A stretch of DNA of 64,000 bases from Dioscorea cayenensis subsp. rotundata (GCF_009730915.1 NC_052481.1:20372461-20436460); one strand, 5' to 3'; positions 24,301 to 37,030 are shown, counted from the first letter of the stretch. Notes: a model not told the origin generated them from the letters alone. Made by a program: numbers and translations.

Positions 24301-25654
24301 TCTTCACTATGGCTGGTGGTGCTGTTTCATGGAGAAGTGCCAAGCAATCCTTGGTTGCTTCGTCAACCATGGAGGCAGAATTCATCGCATGTTATGAGGC
24401 ATCTAGTCATGCTATTTGGTTGCGCAATTTCGTTAAAGGATTACTAGTTGTCAAAAGCATAAAGAGACCTTTGACATTGTATTGTGATAATAGAGCAGCA
24501 GTTTTGTTCTCAAACAGCAACAGAAGTTCTTCTAGGTCTAAGCATATAGACATTAAGTTCTTAGCTGTTAAAGAAAGGGTTCAGAGTGGCTTTGTTAGTA
24601 TTGAGCTTATAGGGACAAATTCCATGGTTGCGGATCCGCTTACAAAAGCATTGGCGCCTACAGTTTTTCATGAACATATTGCTAGCATGGGCGTCGCTAG
24701 TATGAATGCTTCTGATTAGTTGGAGTTTATTTTTCATAGCTTAATATTCATGTTGATGTCATGACACTTTTGATTAATTTTTTATAAAGTTTATCGTTTA
24801 TTTTTGCTCTGAACTATGATCTCATAAAGACTTTAAAGTTGGACCAATTGGAAATAGACAAGCGTAGATCACATTAGCTTGTAATTTCCATGCTACACAT
24901 CCACACTTTATCTATGTCGTTAGTTAAGTCGGTATGTGTGAGCATGGTGGGTTTAGTTGCATTTTACTGGCGACGACTGCCCCTATGTTCCATGTATAGA
25001 TGAAGCTGATGGACGTGATTGATTTTGATAATTTTTCAGTTGTAATTACATTTGGTTGTTGATAGTAATTTATATATAATTTTGAATTCCCGAAGGTGCA
25101 TGATTGTATGGTCCAAGTGGGAGATTGTTGGGTTGTGGACCACACAATATATAGGGATATAAGGACTTATGTGCATAAGTTGTGTAGACGTACACAACTA
25201 ATGTTTATAATTGTGTATATCTTATTATATTCAAGTTTTGAATGGACCCAAATTGTGATCTGATTCAAGTTTGAATTTGGTCCTAATTATCTAATTTTAA
25301 ATGTGTGGATATACATATTAATCATATGTTGTGTAGAATTCCTGGGGGCAAAATTGTCAAATCTATGATGGGCAGATTTGTAATTAGCCTCATAAAGAAT
25401 TTCTTATAAATAGGGTGTGGTCCCTGACTGAGCATGCAACGATTTGAGATTCAGAATTAGGTTTTCTGAATTAGGGTTCCCATCTCCCCTCTCTGCGTGT
25501 GATCAGTGAGAAGAACCACAAGACCCAATCACTTTCATCATAATCAATGGATTCAAGTGCAGGTACGCTTCCGCCACTTTCTTTGTTCCTAAGCAATCTC
25601 CAAGCAAGATGATCCAGGGTTATAAATTAGGGTTTATACCCATTAGATCCATCA
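21366..25654 (+). mobile_element. Ty1/copia element, 5'-truncated, with 3' LTR
   Basis: One frame from 21375 to 24719 carries the gag zinc knuckle CFFCKKASHVKKNC, protease WWLDSAARTHI, integrase ([44 protein letters not shown]), reverse transcriptase (GCKWVFKTK, MNVKTAFLNGD, LYVDDILL) and RNase H (GYSDSHFAG, MEAEFIACYEAS, YCDNRAAV, SKHIDIK). Order and motifs are copia. At least seven nonsense codons interrupt it (near 21618, 22602, 22629, 23187, 23625, 23850 and 24117), but no frameshift is needed. A polypurine tract (aagtgggaga, 25115-25124) precedes the 3' LTR. The 5' LTR and most of gag are missing. Confidence 0.92.
25126..25654 (+). repeat. 3' LTR of the copia element
   Basis: Starts TGTTGGGTTGTGGACC directly after the polypurine tract and ends AGATCCATCA at 25654. 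FNR 3'-flank sequence (cggtgaggatattaataaatg) resumes at the next base, which fixes the right boundary. Confidence 0.8.
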
Positions 25655-26560
25655 CGGTGAGGATATTAATAAATGTATTTGGTATAAGATAATGTTTTAC
25701 TCTCTTTTGGTTTCTAATGTTTGTTGGTATGTTTTGTTTTATTGGAGCTAAAATTTACTTAATCAGTTTAAGAGATCAAAGATAATATATTTTTACGTAA
25801 TGGATCGCAAAACAAAGATCCCAATTCAGTGGTGTTGAATTAGGTTTAAATTATGTAAAATTGATTTTTTTTTTTCATTAAATATATATAAATTAATTAT
25901 AAATTTGTACAAAGAGAGTCTTCCTCATGACTATAGAAATGAATCTGATTGGAATTTAAGGTTTTTCGTTCATTGCTCATATAATAGTTATAAAAATGTT
26001 ACGATCCTAGCATTATATGAGGTTTGCTTAACAAAAAGCTCATCAATTGTTTAAGCACATTTTCATGTTTGTGATTAAATTTGAAGTGTTTCTATAGTGA
26101 TTATTCCATACCTACGAGGTAAACAATGATCTAAAATTTTCAATCCAAAAACTCTCTCGATCAACCTCTCGTTGATCATGACTTCATCAATCTCCACCAC
26201 AAGCACCATGGACAATAAGCTCCCTCTCACTCTCACGAGACAGACTGATACTTCCATACCTACTCTCTCTCTCTCTCTCTCATCATAAATTCATAAGCAA
26301 GGCCTTATATAGTCCTTCACATAAATCGTCTCTTAACTGAGTTGCAATTTGACCCGCCTACTAACACCAACTCAGTTCCAATTCGACCTCAGGCCCGCTT
26401 TAACGCTCCTAATTTAATTGAAGATGGACGAATTTTCATGAATTCTAGTGACAACAATAACCAGTTGAACTCCATTGTCATACTAGCAAGAACACTTCCG
26501 GTTCTTCACATACGCCCATACATGAATCATACTATAATGGGTCTTCACATGTGATCTTCA
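25655..26560 (+). repeat. FNR 3'-flank copy A' (gene lost)
   Basis: 25655-25760 matches the 3' flank of FNR-A (15673-15745) and FNR-B (37200-37290). It continues into segments that match 38815-39080 and 40130-40730 behind FNR-B, including a (CT)n run at about 26264-26281. No FNR exon is left in front of it; the copia element occupies that place. Confidence 0.75.
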
Positions 26561-26569
26561 TCAATCTCA

Positions 26570-27115
26570 ATCTTTAATTTACCAAATTTGGTCTTCACTC
26601 ATGCATCCAAATTTGGCCTTTAATCCACCCTCAATTAGCTCCATGTGATCTTCATCAAATCTCCAACCGGCTAAGGTAGTCTTCAATTAATCTTGGTCTC
26701 CACTAATTTGAGCCGCACCTAATTTAGCCTCATGCAAAAGTTCTGCCATAAATATCTTTTGGTTTCTATCTTTGGTCTTCAATTTTCTATGCTTGGTCTT
26801 CAATTCATTTTAAAGTTTCCCTAAAAATAGCTTGAAGACACCCGACTTATTTAGCTTCATTCAAACTTTGCGTGCATGATCTCCAACCAATTAGGTGCTT
26901 ACCAAAGATAACTTGTTCAAGTTTGGCCTTTAATCAATCTTTACTCCAAACTTGGTCTCTCACAAATGGGCTCTCATCAAATATATTCTCCTTGGGATTT
27001 TCTTACCACCTTGAAGCTCCTCCAAAGATAATCTTTATCATCTCGTCACATCATCTTTTGTCGTGTCATCATCACTAGACCACATCATCATCAGCTACCT
27101 CAGTATGTGATGCAT
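26570..27115 (-). mobile_element. Probable LTR relic, inverted, related to the LTR at 15768-16896
   Basis: The minus strand has repeated phrases such as gaagaccaaatttgg, aagatcacatggagct and gatgatgtgg, which also pattern the plus-strand LTR at 15780-16240. The likeness is clear in style but much diverged, and no ends were found. Confidence 0.4.
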
Positions 27116-27119
27116 CTCC

Positions 27120-27834
27120 ATAAATATATTGCTTATAACTATTGTTGAATAATAAGAAAATAAAATTCTTTATTTTCCATATCTGTCGTGTCCAGTGATG
27201 TTGATAGTGAACAATGCAACCAAGGCCGCCCTTAGGTATAGGCAACTATGACATGTGCCTAGGGCTCTACAATTCATGATTTTTTAAAAGATTCTATTTA
27301 ATTTTGTATTTATTATTATTATTATTTTATCAACATAAATCTTAATTTTTAAATATAAAACTTTGATTTATCTTATATATTTATGATCTATATATATTTT
27401 TTATTTTTATCATATAATTTGTTATTTAATAAAATTATTTAAATTTTACTTCATAATTTAGTTTAGGGCTCAGTTTACACAAAAAATCAACCCTGAATAC
27501 AACTATCAACCATGCAGGTAAATTGATATCTATGACAACAATCAAATTGATATCCTTGACCTCAATATAGTCAATTTCAAATTTTTCACATTATAGAATC
27601 ATATATGTCACTTATCTGTCCATTCTAAAACCATAAATGTTGAAAATTACGCCAAAATAATGGAGTCAAATTAATTGAGAAGTAGATCAACTGTTGTCCA
27701 CTTAAAATTTTAATCTCTCATAATATAAGCCCTAACTTAATATAATAATCTTTGCAATATCACAAGCCAGTTCCTTGTCAGGTGATGTATTTATTTAAGA
27801 TATTAGTGTCTATTAAGATAAATGTTTATGTAAA
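27120..27834. other. Non-coding spacer before the LINE
   Basis: AT-rich. 27215-27290 (ggccgcccttaggtataggc ... gtgcctagggct) resembles the start of a decayed TIR element, with a possible partner gggctcagtttacac near 27467, but no target duplication was found. Confidence 0.4.
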
Positions 27835-27962
27835 TTGTGGTTGATAGAAAAGGCTCCTATCATGTTTTTATCCACAGGGGATGATTTATTCCAAATGTAT
27901 ATATCCACAAGGACCACAACCGATGAATCCGACGACCTTTTTGTTCACTTTCCCCCCTTGCC

Positions 27963-29686
27963 ATGGCAAGTGGGGGCCCTTCCTCATCTCTGGCCCCTCC
28001 TTCGTGGGCGGAGATAGCAGCTGCTGTCAAGAATCGTCCTTCTAACCCTTCGCCTCTTGTTGATGGACCGGTGCTTCACCGGATTAAGGCTTCTACTTCT
28101 GAGTTCATTCGCTTCGACGGAGATGCTATGGCCAGGGCTCGTCTGCGCTTTCAGCATTCGTTGATAGGCAAGTTCTTTGGCAAACCTCCTCCCTTCGAAC
28201 AGACCAAGGAAATCCTTCTTACTCGTTGGGCTAATTTTGGTGAAATTGCTATATCTGATCTGCCAAATGGTTACCTGTTAATAAGGTGTGATTCGGATGA
28301 AAACTCTCAAAAGCTCTTGTTTGAAGGTCCCTGGTCTGTCAATGGAGCCATTCTTCAGCTTGCTCCTTGGAAACCTTTCTTCGAACCTGCTTTTGCTAAG
28401 CTATCTACGGCCATGGTTTGGGTACAGCTTCATAATCTTCCAGTGGAGTTTTGGGATGGTGAATCTCTGGAGACTATCTCTGGTTCTCTGGGTCGGTTGT
28501 TAAAGATTGATGATTATACCTCTACTCTTTCTCGATCGAAGTTTGCACACATCTGTGTGGAGATTGATCTGACCAGACCTTTGAAGCAAGGTTTCTGGAT
28601 TGGAGATGATGCTCATCGGGTGTTTGTCGTCGTGCTTTATGAAAAGCTCCCTACGTTCTGTTATCTCTACGGGATGGTTGGCCATGGTTCGAATCATTGC
28701 AGCCGCCGGAGCTCCGTAGACATCAACCACTCCTCGTCACCCCCTTTGAAGACCCCTAGTGGATCGAAAGGGCTGGAGGCAGGGGCGGGAATGGATCCCA
28801 TGGACGATGGCTTGGAGGCGATGATTGATCCCATGTGCCATACCGGCGATGACCATCCGGATGAGACTACTGAATTGAACTTTGGACCTTGGATGCTTGT
28901 CTCACGCCGGAGAGGGAGAGGTGGTGGTCGCGCAGGTGTCGGTGGTGGTGTTGGACGCCTGACATCACGTGAGGCGCATGCGGGTGTTACCGACCCTTCT
29001 CTCTCCGGCCCACTGGCCTACAGCATACTGGGCCGATTCATCTGTCACGTGGAAGCCTCTCCTCACGCGGCAGAAGCGATCACATGGGGAACCGATAACG
29101 AGGCACGGCTCATTTGGGAGAGATTGATGTTGACTTGACGCCTAGCACTGTTGTTCACTCTCCTTGAGACCTTGAGCCTTCAATTGGTGAGGCTCCTCAA
29201 GTTCCAATATCCTCCTGCCCCCCTGTCACTGTGGATCCTGGCCCTAGTTCCAATACCTCTGCAGATCCCAAGAGACAGCTCCTATTATCCCATCAGTCCC
29301 CGGCTCATCCTCATGTGCTAAGAGTTTCTGATAATCAAGGGGATAGTACACCCAATAACCGCATTTCCTCCTCACATGAGATGGTTGTTGATTAAGTCAA
29401 AGAGGTTTTATTTCCCTCTCCCTCATCTGTTGTTTCTGACCATTCTATGAGTGACTCTGGTGGTAGTGAATCTGACGGAGATGACGGGGAGGGTAGTGAC
29501 AGTGAAATGTCAGAGTATGATGATCCTGGAGAGCCAGATGACTCTATGACCTTGAAGCAATATCAGTTTGGTTTGTGCAAGGAAGCTCTGGTCCGTAGAG
29601 TTCCACAATCTTTAGCTTCGTTGCCCAAGAAAGGAAGGCTTGACCAGGGAGGGGAGGAGGTCCAGGGTCCTGGCCCCTCCTTCTAG
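27963..29686 (+). pseudogene. LINE ORF1 (DUF4283-type RNA-binding protein)
   Basis: The first ORF runs 27963-29138. Motifs: RFQHSLIGKFFGKPPPFEQ, ISDLPNGYLLIRCDSDENSQ, FEGPWSVNGAILQLAPWKPF, VWVQLHNLPVEFWD, then CYLYGMVGHGSNHC. This is the DUF4283 plus CCHC order known in plant LINE ORF1; the second Cys of the knuckle is Tyr here. The frame shifts near 29100-29140, and an acidic tail with GGSESDGDDGEGSDSEMSEY continues in another frame to 29686, with one stop near 29393. It probably binds the LINE RNA. Confidence 0.82.
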
Positions 29687-29765
29687 GATCCCCTATTTGC
29701 TTTTTTGTCTCTGTTTCTTTTTCCTTTTGGCAGTTCTTCTTTGTTTCTCTCACTATTTCGGTTTT

Positions 29766-32700
29766 ATGATTGATACAACCACTAAACTTGTGTGCTGGAA
29801 TTGTAGGGTGATATCCGGGCGGGATACCTCTTCGCGTGTTAGGTTCTTGCTTAAGAAGCTCAATCCTATCATCTTTTGCTTGGTGGAAACTAGAGCTGAT
29901 AATGGTAGGCTCGACACCTTTTGTTCCAAACTTGGTCGCAACTGGGCGTGGGCTGCCATTGTTGCTGATGGGTACTCTGGTGGGATTCTCGTCATCTGGC
30001 AAAAACAGTTAGGTATTGTTACTCCTTTTGCCAGATCGAGGTACATTCTTCATCTGGTAATTACTAGTACTAGAAATGAGACTTGGATCTTGTCCACCGT
30101 TTATAATCCCTCTCGTATTCAGGAGCAGTCCTTTGTTTGGCTTGAGTTAACTGATATTGCTTCTATTAACTATCCTTGGATACTTATTGGAGACTTTAAT
30201 TCTATTGTGTCTCTTAATGAGTTTCAGGGTGGTTCTCATTCGTATTATCGGCGTAAAGCTCGTATTTTCTCTGATTTTATTGATTCTAATAATCTTCTGG
30301 AAGTCAACTTTTCAGGTTCCAGCTTCACTTGGTGTAATAATCAATTGGGTTTAGCAAGGAAATGGGCACGCCTGGATAGGTGTTTGCTCAATTTTTGTTG
30401 TACCGCTGTGTTGGGTTCGTATTTTCTTAAGCATTTGCCCCGCCTTTTTTCTGATCATGCTCCTCTTCTTCTTACTCTTACTAGTCGCTCTTCGCCCACT
30501 GATAAAATCTTCCGGTTTGATAACTACTGGCTTGATTATATTGGTTGTCATAATGCTGTGAGAGAGGCTTGGAATTTTTCCCCTCATTCTAACCCCATGC
30601 ATGCTTTCTCTCATCTTATTTGTCATACCAGACATTATATCCTTTCCTGGAAAAGCAGGGGCTTGAACTTCATTGAATCTACTATTATCAGGATCGAGAA
30701 AGAGATCATGGAGACTGAGGCCTCTGAATCCTTAAATGGCTTTAGTACTACTTCCTCTAATGCTCTTAACCCTCTTTATAATCATCTTGCAGCACTTCAA
30801 AGGCAAATCTCTTCTAAGTGGGCTCAGCGAGCTAGGTTACTGTGGATCCAGAGTGGAGAGCGCAATACTAGCCTCTTTCATAACTCAATTCGTTGCCGCA
30901 ATCATCATAATAACATTTCCTTTATTTTGGATTCTAGTGGGAATTGTCTCACTGACCGCGGTGGTATTGAGAAGGTTTTTTGTGATTTTTTCACTAACTT
31001 GTGGACTGAATCCTCTTCTGCTTCGGTGTCAGAAATTTTTCAGGCTCTTCTAGACGATCTCCCCTTGATCTCCCTTGCGGAAGGTAATTTTCTTACTGAG
31101 GATGTCACTAAAAAGGAAGTTTTCATTGCCCTCCAGTCCCTCCCCTCTGGTAAGAGTCCTGGGCCTGATGGTATTAATTCTGAATTTTACCGCTTCTTTT
31201 GGAATGATATTGGTGATTCCCTCTTCAATGCTATCAACTTCTTTTTTCAGAATTCTGTTATTCCGAATTCTTGGGGTCGGACTTATATTACGCTTATTCC
31301 TAAAAATTCTAACCCTAAGACTATTTCAGATTATAGGCCCAGATCTCTTTGCAATGTTTGTTATAAGATCATTTCCAAAATTCTTGCCAATAGTCTTAAG
31401 AATTTGCTTCCTCGTATTATTGGTCATGAACAATGTGGTTTTGTTGCTAATCGCAGTCCGTTTGATAACATCATTGCCTTGCAAGAGGTGTTGCATTCGA
31501 TTGATCGAGACATTAAGAGCCCCCCTAGGATGTTAGTCAAATTGGATATTGAAAAAGCCTATGATTCACTGAGTTGGAATGCAATTCTTGCCACTCTGTA
31601 TCGGATGAACTTCCCTAGTAAGTGGATTAAGTGGATCCAAGCTTGTTTTAGTTCTGCTTCTTTCTCCTTCCTGATCAATAAGCAGCCTACTCCTTGGATT
31701 AAGTCTTCTAGAGGCCTTCGTCAGGGGGATCCCCTGTCCTCCTATCTGTTTATTATCGCTGCCCAAAACTTGACAGCTCTTCTAAATTTTTCCTTGAGGC
31801 ATAACATGATTCCTGGTTTTAATACTGCTTTGAGATACAAATTTAATCATCTTATGTACGCTGATGATTTGATTCTCATCACTCAGGCTTCTAGGAAAGC
31901 TGCCCGTAATATTAATCTTTGCCTTAGTATCTATGAGAGACTTATTGGTCAGCGGGTCAATAAAACCAAATCTGATATTCATTTTCCTACCAAGTTTAAT
32001 TGTAGACTTAGAAATAGCATCTGTCAAATTCTTGGCCTTCGAGCAGGAACTTTCCCCTTTTCCTATTTAGGGATCTCCATTTCTCCTAAAAGAATTTATC
32101 TTCCTACGTTTGCCAACCTCCTTAACAAAATTGAGAAGCTCGTGTCTTTCTGGAACCATTCGCATATATCCATGGCAGGTAAAACAATTCTCATCAATGC
32201 TATTCTTATGTCTACACCTGTGTACTACTTGTCTGTTTACCCCATCCCTGATACTATCTTGGATGCCATTACTAAGGCTGCTAGGAAGTTCTTCTGGTCT
32301 AAGAGTGGCAATCGAAAGGGCATGAGCTCGGTTAGTTGGATAGATATTACTCTTGATCATGCTGAGGGGGGCCTCTCGATCCGTAACTTGCGTGCTACCA
32401 AAATCTCTTTAATGGCGAAAAATGTGATTAGTTATCTTAATCATCGTGATGTGATATGGGTGGACATTCTTATGGCTAAGTATGGTAAGGTAAATTTCTG
32501 GACTGATTCCATTCCGGCCAACTGTTCTTGGTTTTTTAGGGGTCTTTGGCATGTTGTTGATGCTATTATGCCTCATCTCTGGCTGTTTCACTTTAATCCT
32601 GTGTCTACTGATTTAATGAAGGACCCTTGGTATCTCGATATTCCTTTAGCCTTTAAACCCACTTATATGAATATGGATCAGAATTTGGATTCAATGACTT

Positions 32701-33908
32701 TATTAGATTTCTTTGTGGATAGCTCCTGGAATGTTGCTCGGCTTCATGATGTTTTCGGTAATTTTCTAAATCTTGATTTTCTTACTAATGACAAATTCTG
32801 CAGTGGCAATACTAATAATTGGGCTTGGTTTCCTAAATCTTGAAAACATAAGCTCACCTCAATGGTTTACTCTCACTTTAATAATTCTGTTGGTTGCTTG
32901 GTGCCTTGGGATGGTTGGGGTAATATCTGGCGTTTACATATTGCTCCCAGGCCTAAACATTTTATTTGGTTGCTTCTTCATAATGGTATTAAAACTTATG
33001 ATTATCTTTACAGATTGAATCTTGGGCCCCGAACCCTTTATAAGTTTTGCAATCTTAATTTTGAAACTGTTGAGCATTTATTTAATACCTGTCCTAAGGC
33101 TCACTTGGTTTGGACTTTGATCGGCAATGTTATCGGTAAACAAATTAGCTTTCAGAATGGTTTCATGTCTGGGAATTGGATCTGCCCGGCTAATGTGGAA
33201 TTTGACAAGCATACTCAGTCGGTGATTGCTGCTGCTTCTTGGTTAATTTGGAAGGCAAGATGCAATCTTGTATTCAAAAGTGAAGCTCCTGATTTTCAGC
33301 TTATCCCTGTTCGAGCTGTTAACCACGTCCGAGAATATTCTTAGTCCAAGTGTTCTCAAATTGGTAAGTAACTTATAATTAATAACTTCTCTTATACTAA
33401 CAGCCCATTTATCTTTGTAGCCAATGCTGGTAACAATGACTCGAACCTGTTTGGCGCCGGCTTCTTCATTGCTGACTCGAATTCTCAATTCATCCTTGCT
33501 GGCTGCTGTAACAACTCTGCTGAGTCCATCATTGAGGCTGAGGCTCTTGCGCTCTTGGTTGCTTTGGGTTGTGCGTTTGTGTCAGATATCCCCATCAAAA
33601 CCATTTTTATCGCCAGTTCTGCTTTGCATAATATTCTTCAGGCTAGCAATCGGCAGCACTCTTGGAGACTCAATCCTTTGATTGATAGCATCAATGATTA
33701 TGTGGTGGATTTGGGTCTTCCTAGAATCTATGTTATCCCTCAAACCTGGATGTCAGCTGCTTCTGCGTTGGCATTGTATGGTCTCAACTCGCACGCTCTT
33801 ACTTTGTTTCATTGTGGCAGGGAGCTCCCCTATTGGCTTATGAAGCAGCTGAAGAAGAATGGAATTTCCATGTTACCTTCTCTTTTTCTTCCTGGTTCCT
33901 TTAGTTAG
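29766..33908 (+). pseudogene. LINE ORF2 (endonuclease, reverse transcriptase, RNase H)
   Basis: The reading frame is open from 29640; the likely start is ATG 29766, just before the endonuclease. Endonuclease: LVCWNCR, LVETRA, SGGILVIW, GDFN, SDHAPLLL. Reverse transcriptase: SDYRPRSLCN, LVKLDIEKAYDSLSW, GLRQGDPLSSYLF, MYADDLILI (catalytic ADD at about 31860-31868). The zinc-binding region IAPRPKHFIWLLLHNGI and a degenerate RNase H (FGAGFFIADSN, EAEALALLVALG) follow. The frame never shifts, but nonsense codons lie at 32841 (TGA), 33342 (TAG) and 33369 (TAA). The first RNase H aspartate, expected in an FVDA-type strand, is absent (FVANAG). RT and endonuclease look intact. Confidence 0.92.
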
Positions 33909-34044
33909 GTTCTTTCCCTGTCTTTGTTTTGTTTTTTTTCCTGTATTTTCTGCCTTCTTGTTTTGGTTTGTATTTGTTGACTCCTTGTTATTCGCTTATT
34001 TGTTTCTAATAAATTAGCTCTGTGAGCTCTTTCCCTCAAAACAA

Positions 34045-34650
34045 ACTAAACATCGACCCACAAACATTGTCGGGAAAAATGATAATCATTAAATATATTT
34101 AATAATTAATTTATAAATATTAATATTAATCAATATGTTATAAAATTGATTAAAAAAATAATCACAATACTCAAGCGGAGAGAAGTGAAATAGTCAACTT
34201 CTTATTCACTTTTTGTGCATTATGTACAATATTACATGGGAAAATGAATAACATAAATTAATGTTTCATAACACAATATTGATTATTTTTCAAAAAAATT
34301 TACTATTAAAATATTTAATTTTTATCAATATTAATTAATCTAAATGATGATAAATTTAGATAAAAAAAATTTCTTTTTACTATTTTATTTTATTAGGGGA
34401 AAAATTAAAAACTCTCCTGAAGTTTTGTGTATTCATAGAAGATCCACGCCATAGGTGTTCACACGAACTTGTTTTATACGTTGTTGGTAGGGATATCAGC
34501 TTCCGATGTTACAGATGATAAGACAGCGAATTAATCTGCCAATTCTTTTGCAGTGGTAATATAGCTTATATTGATCAACAATAGCTCAAAAGGTCTAGGC
34601 ATTCACACCCAAATGAGAAGGGGTACGTGACCCCAGTCCCCCTCATTTCT
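34045..34650. other. Spacer and upstream region of FNR-B
   Basis: AT-rich to about 34400. From there it resembles the region before FNR-A. No coding signal. Confidence 0.55.
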
Positions 34651-34654
34651 CTTC

Positions 34655-34662
34655 TATATATA
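34655..34662 (+). promoter_or_regulatory. TATA box of FNR-B
   Basis: TATATATA about 82 bases before the ATG at 34737, at the place equivalent to TATAAATA of FNR-A. Confidence 0.5.
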
Positions 34663-34736
34663 GCTTTAGGGTTTGGAGTCCCTCGCTGCACCATCGACTC
34701 TTCATACCTTTCAGTTTGCGTTGTTGAAACTCCGAA

Positions 34737-37030
34737 ATGGCTCTCACGTATATATCCATATATATATTAATTCACTAACATCCTTTGCATTAATTATTCA
34801 TACACATGCTTGTGTTGTTAATATATTTTTTATATCTATATATATAAAGCTAAGGTTTTGGTCGTGGTTGATTGCAGGGCTGGCTTTTGCAGTGTCATGC
34901 ATGCTGAGATGCGCCCTGTGAGGGGTTTAGGGTTTCATAGTCCTTGCTCACGGGTGAACATGTTTATCCTTTTATAATTTTCTCCTTTTGTTGTTGTATT
35001 TTGTTAGCAAAAAAAAAATAGAGAATTGCCAGAGAAATCAAAAGAGAGAGTAAAAAGACAACGCAAATACGAAGTTTGACGGTGTGCTTACACTCTCACG
35101 AGTGAAGCAATTGTATTTTTCTTATTCACCTGTCTCTCATAAAAAACAACAGAGTTATATATAAAATAAAAAAAATGCAAGCCTATCCAGATCCTAACCA
35201 TATCGAGATCCTAAACTATTTAGATGCTCAATTTATACAATACAAAATCCTAGCCCTATAAGATATGAATCCCTACCGTGAGATATGAGCCATATATAGT
35301 CTATAATTTGTTCAATTTTGTACGTGTGTGTCTATATATGAACTTGGAAGGCATAATGTAATAATTATTAATGAAGTAGTAGCTAGCTAGCTCATTCATT
35401 AATATATTTTCTTGTTATGCAGATTTTCAGTAATCTGAACTTGAGGAACAATGTGCCGAAATCCTCGCCGTGTTTATCATTGACAAATGATCAGATACAA
35501 CAGCATTTCAAGTATAATTACCACAAGGATCTCTGCATGTCTGCACAACGAGCTACAAAATGCAGTGCTACAGGCGAGGCTACAGAAGCTGAGGTTGCCA
35601 ACAAGGCAACTCCGAACATCGACGAAGCAGGCCAACTTTACAAAACAAAAGTTATCTCAAATAAGACTCTTGTTGGCCCCAAAGACGAGCTGGGAGAGAT
35701 TTGCCATATCATACTCGATCACGGAGGCAAATTTCATTTCGTGGAAGGCCAATATCTTCGAGTAATTTTACATCCGGTAAGCTTGTTTTAGTGCATTAAT
35801 TTTCATGTTTGTGATTTAATTTTATGCTTTTCTCTACTAACTATATATAGTCTTGCAGGGTGATGATAACGTTTTCTCCATTGCATCATGCAGAGATGGA
35901 GATTCTTCTGATGGCAAGACACTCAGTTTGTGTGTTCGCCGTGCAGAACTGTCACCGCATAGTGTCAGTGACTTCCTCTGTAACTGTAAAGAAGGAGATG
36001 AAGTTGATATTAAAGGTTTGAAAATATATAAACTCTCTTCAAATTTAATTTGTGTTTGATTACGAGCTAGGCTTAATATGTTCCAAATTTGTTAGAATAT
36101 ATGGACATTAATATTTAAAAAAATTATATGTTATGAGTTTTAAAAAAATAAGATACAGTTTGAATGTGTTTAATCAATTGGATTAAGTTGAAAAAAATAA
36201 GCTCGATTAATTAATTTGAGTTTTCATGATTAGAATTAATTTATTTCATATGACTCCTACAAGGAGACTATATATATATATATATAGAACTAACTATAAT
36301 GAAGGTGTCGATGTGATCATATATAGAAACATTGGGTACAGGAAATTTGTTGAGATATCCATGAGGTGTTAATTTATTAGTTTTTGCATGTGTTTTTTCT
36401 CACATTAATTCTTCTCACTATAATTAAATTTTTCACCATTCTTAATTAATTAACACCTGTAATAAAAATTTGATTTTTTTGTTGTACATTTTTAATGCAG
36501 GCCCTTTTGGGAACACAATGATATTCCCAGATGATCCAGAAGCCAAACATATCATGATTGCAACGGCAACTGGTATTGCTCCTTTCCGCGGCAACACTCA
36601 GCAATTGTTCCCAGATTGACACCTACCAAAACATAAATTCCAAGGATTGGCCTGGTTGATCAACGGAGCTGACAACTATAACAGCCTTCTTTACAACGAG
36701 GAATTCACTCATATCCTAAAAGGCAATCCTGACCACTTCAAGTACGTACCTGGGATAAACAAACTATCAATCATTGCAATTAATGATCATTAATTAAAAT
36801 TATGCAGGTATGAGACGGCCTTGAATAACTCTGTGGCTGACTGCATCTATGTGAACGGTGATGAAATTTTCACGCTTTTGGATAAAGGTGCATATATATA
36901 TTTCGCTGGATCAAAGACAATGATGCTTGGAATTCTGGAGACATTTCAGAAAATGGCTAAGGGTGTGATTTGGGAAGAGATGTTAGCCCGGCTGAAGAAA
37001 AATAATCAATGGCGTGTTGAAGTTTACTAG
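34737..37030 (+). pseudogene. FNR: Ferredoxin-NADP+ reductase, root type, copy B (one in-frame stop)
   Basis: Exons: 34737-34747, 34878-34917, 35423-35776, 35859-36015, 36501-36741 and 36808-37030. All join in frame with GT-AG sites. The first about 50 residues (MALTAGFCSVMHAEM...) look like a plastid transit peptide. Then come [57 protein letters not shown] (NADP-binding), FQGLAWLINGADN, YNEEF and the terminal NQWRVEVY. Only one stop interrupts it, TGA at 36617-36619, after QLFPD in exon 5. The FAD-binding RxYS is replaced by NVFS, and about ten residues are missing before IYVNGDEIF compared with usual FNR. It was probably under selection until recently and is now most likely non-functional. 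Confidence 0.85.

Larger units (their letters stand above)
27835..34044 (+). mobile_element. L1-type LINE, nearly full length
   Basis: It holds ORF1 with a DUF4283-type domain, then ORF2 with endonuclease, reverse transcriptase, zinc-binding and RNase H domains, all on the plus strand and in the usual order. The 3' end lies near aataaattagctctgtgagc (34009-34028), followed by ctcaaaac. The 5' end is uncertain and placed near 27835. No clear target-site duplication was found. The interruptions are one frameshift region in ORF1 and a few nonsense codons, so the insertion is much younger than the copia and LINE relics to its left. Confidence 0.88.

Noticed and set aside
29544..32591. Many minus-strand and +1/+2 frame ORFs in the LINE
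   Set aside because: Shadows of ORF2, which has the full set of endonuclease and RT motifs.
33364..33420. Apparent 57-nt intron in LINE ORF2 (gtaagt ... tactaac ... tttgtag)
   Set aside because: The sites look perfect, but the stretch is 19 codons in frame and its end encodes NSPFIFVANAG, which fits the first strand of the RNase H domain. It is coding sequence with a stop codon; the splice-like motifs are most likely chance.
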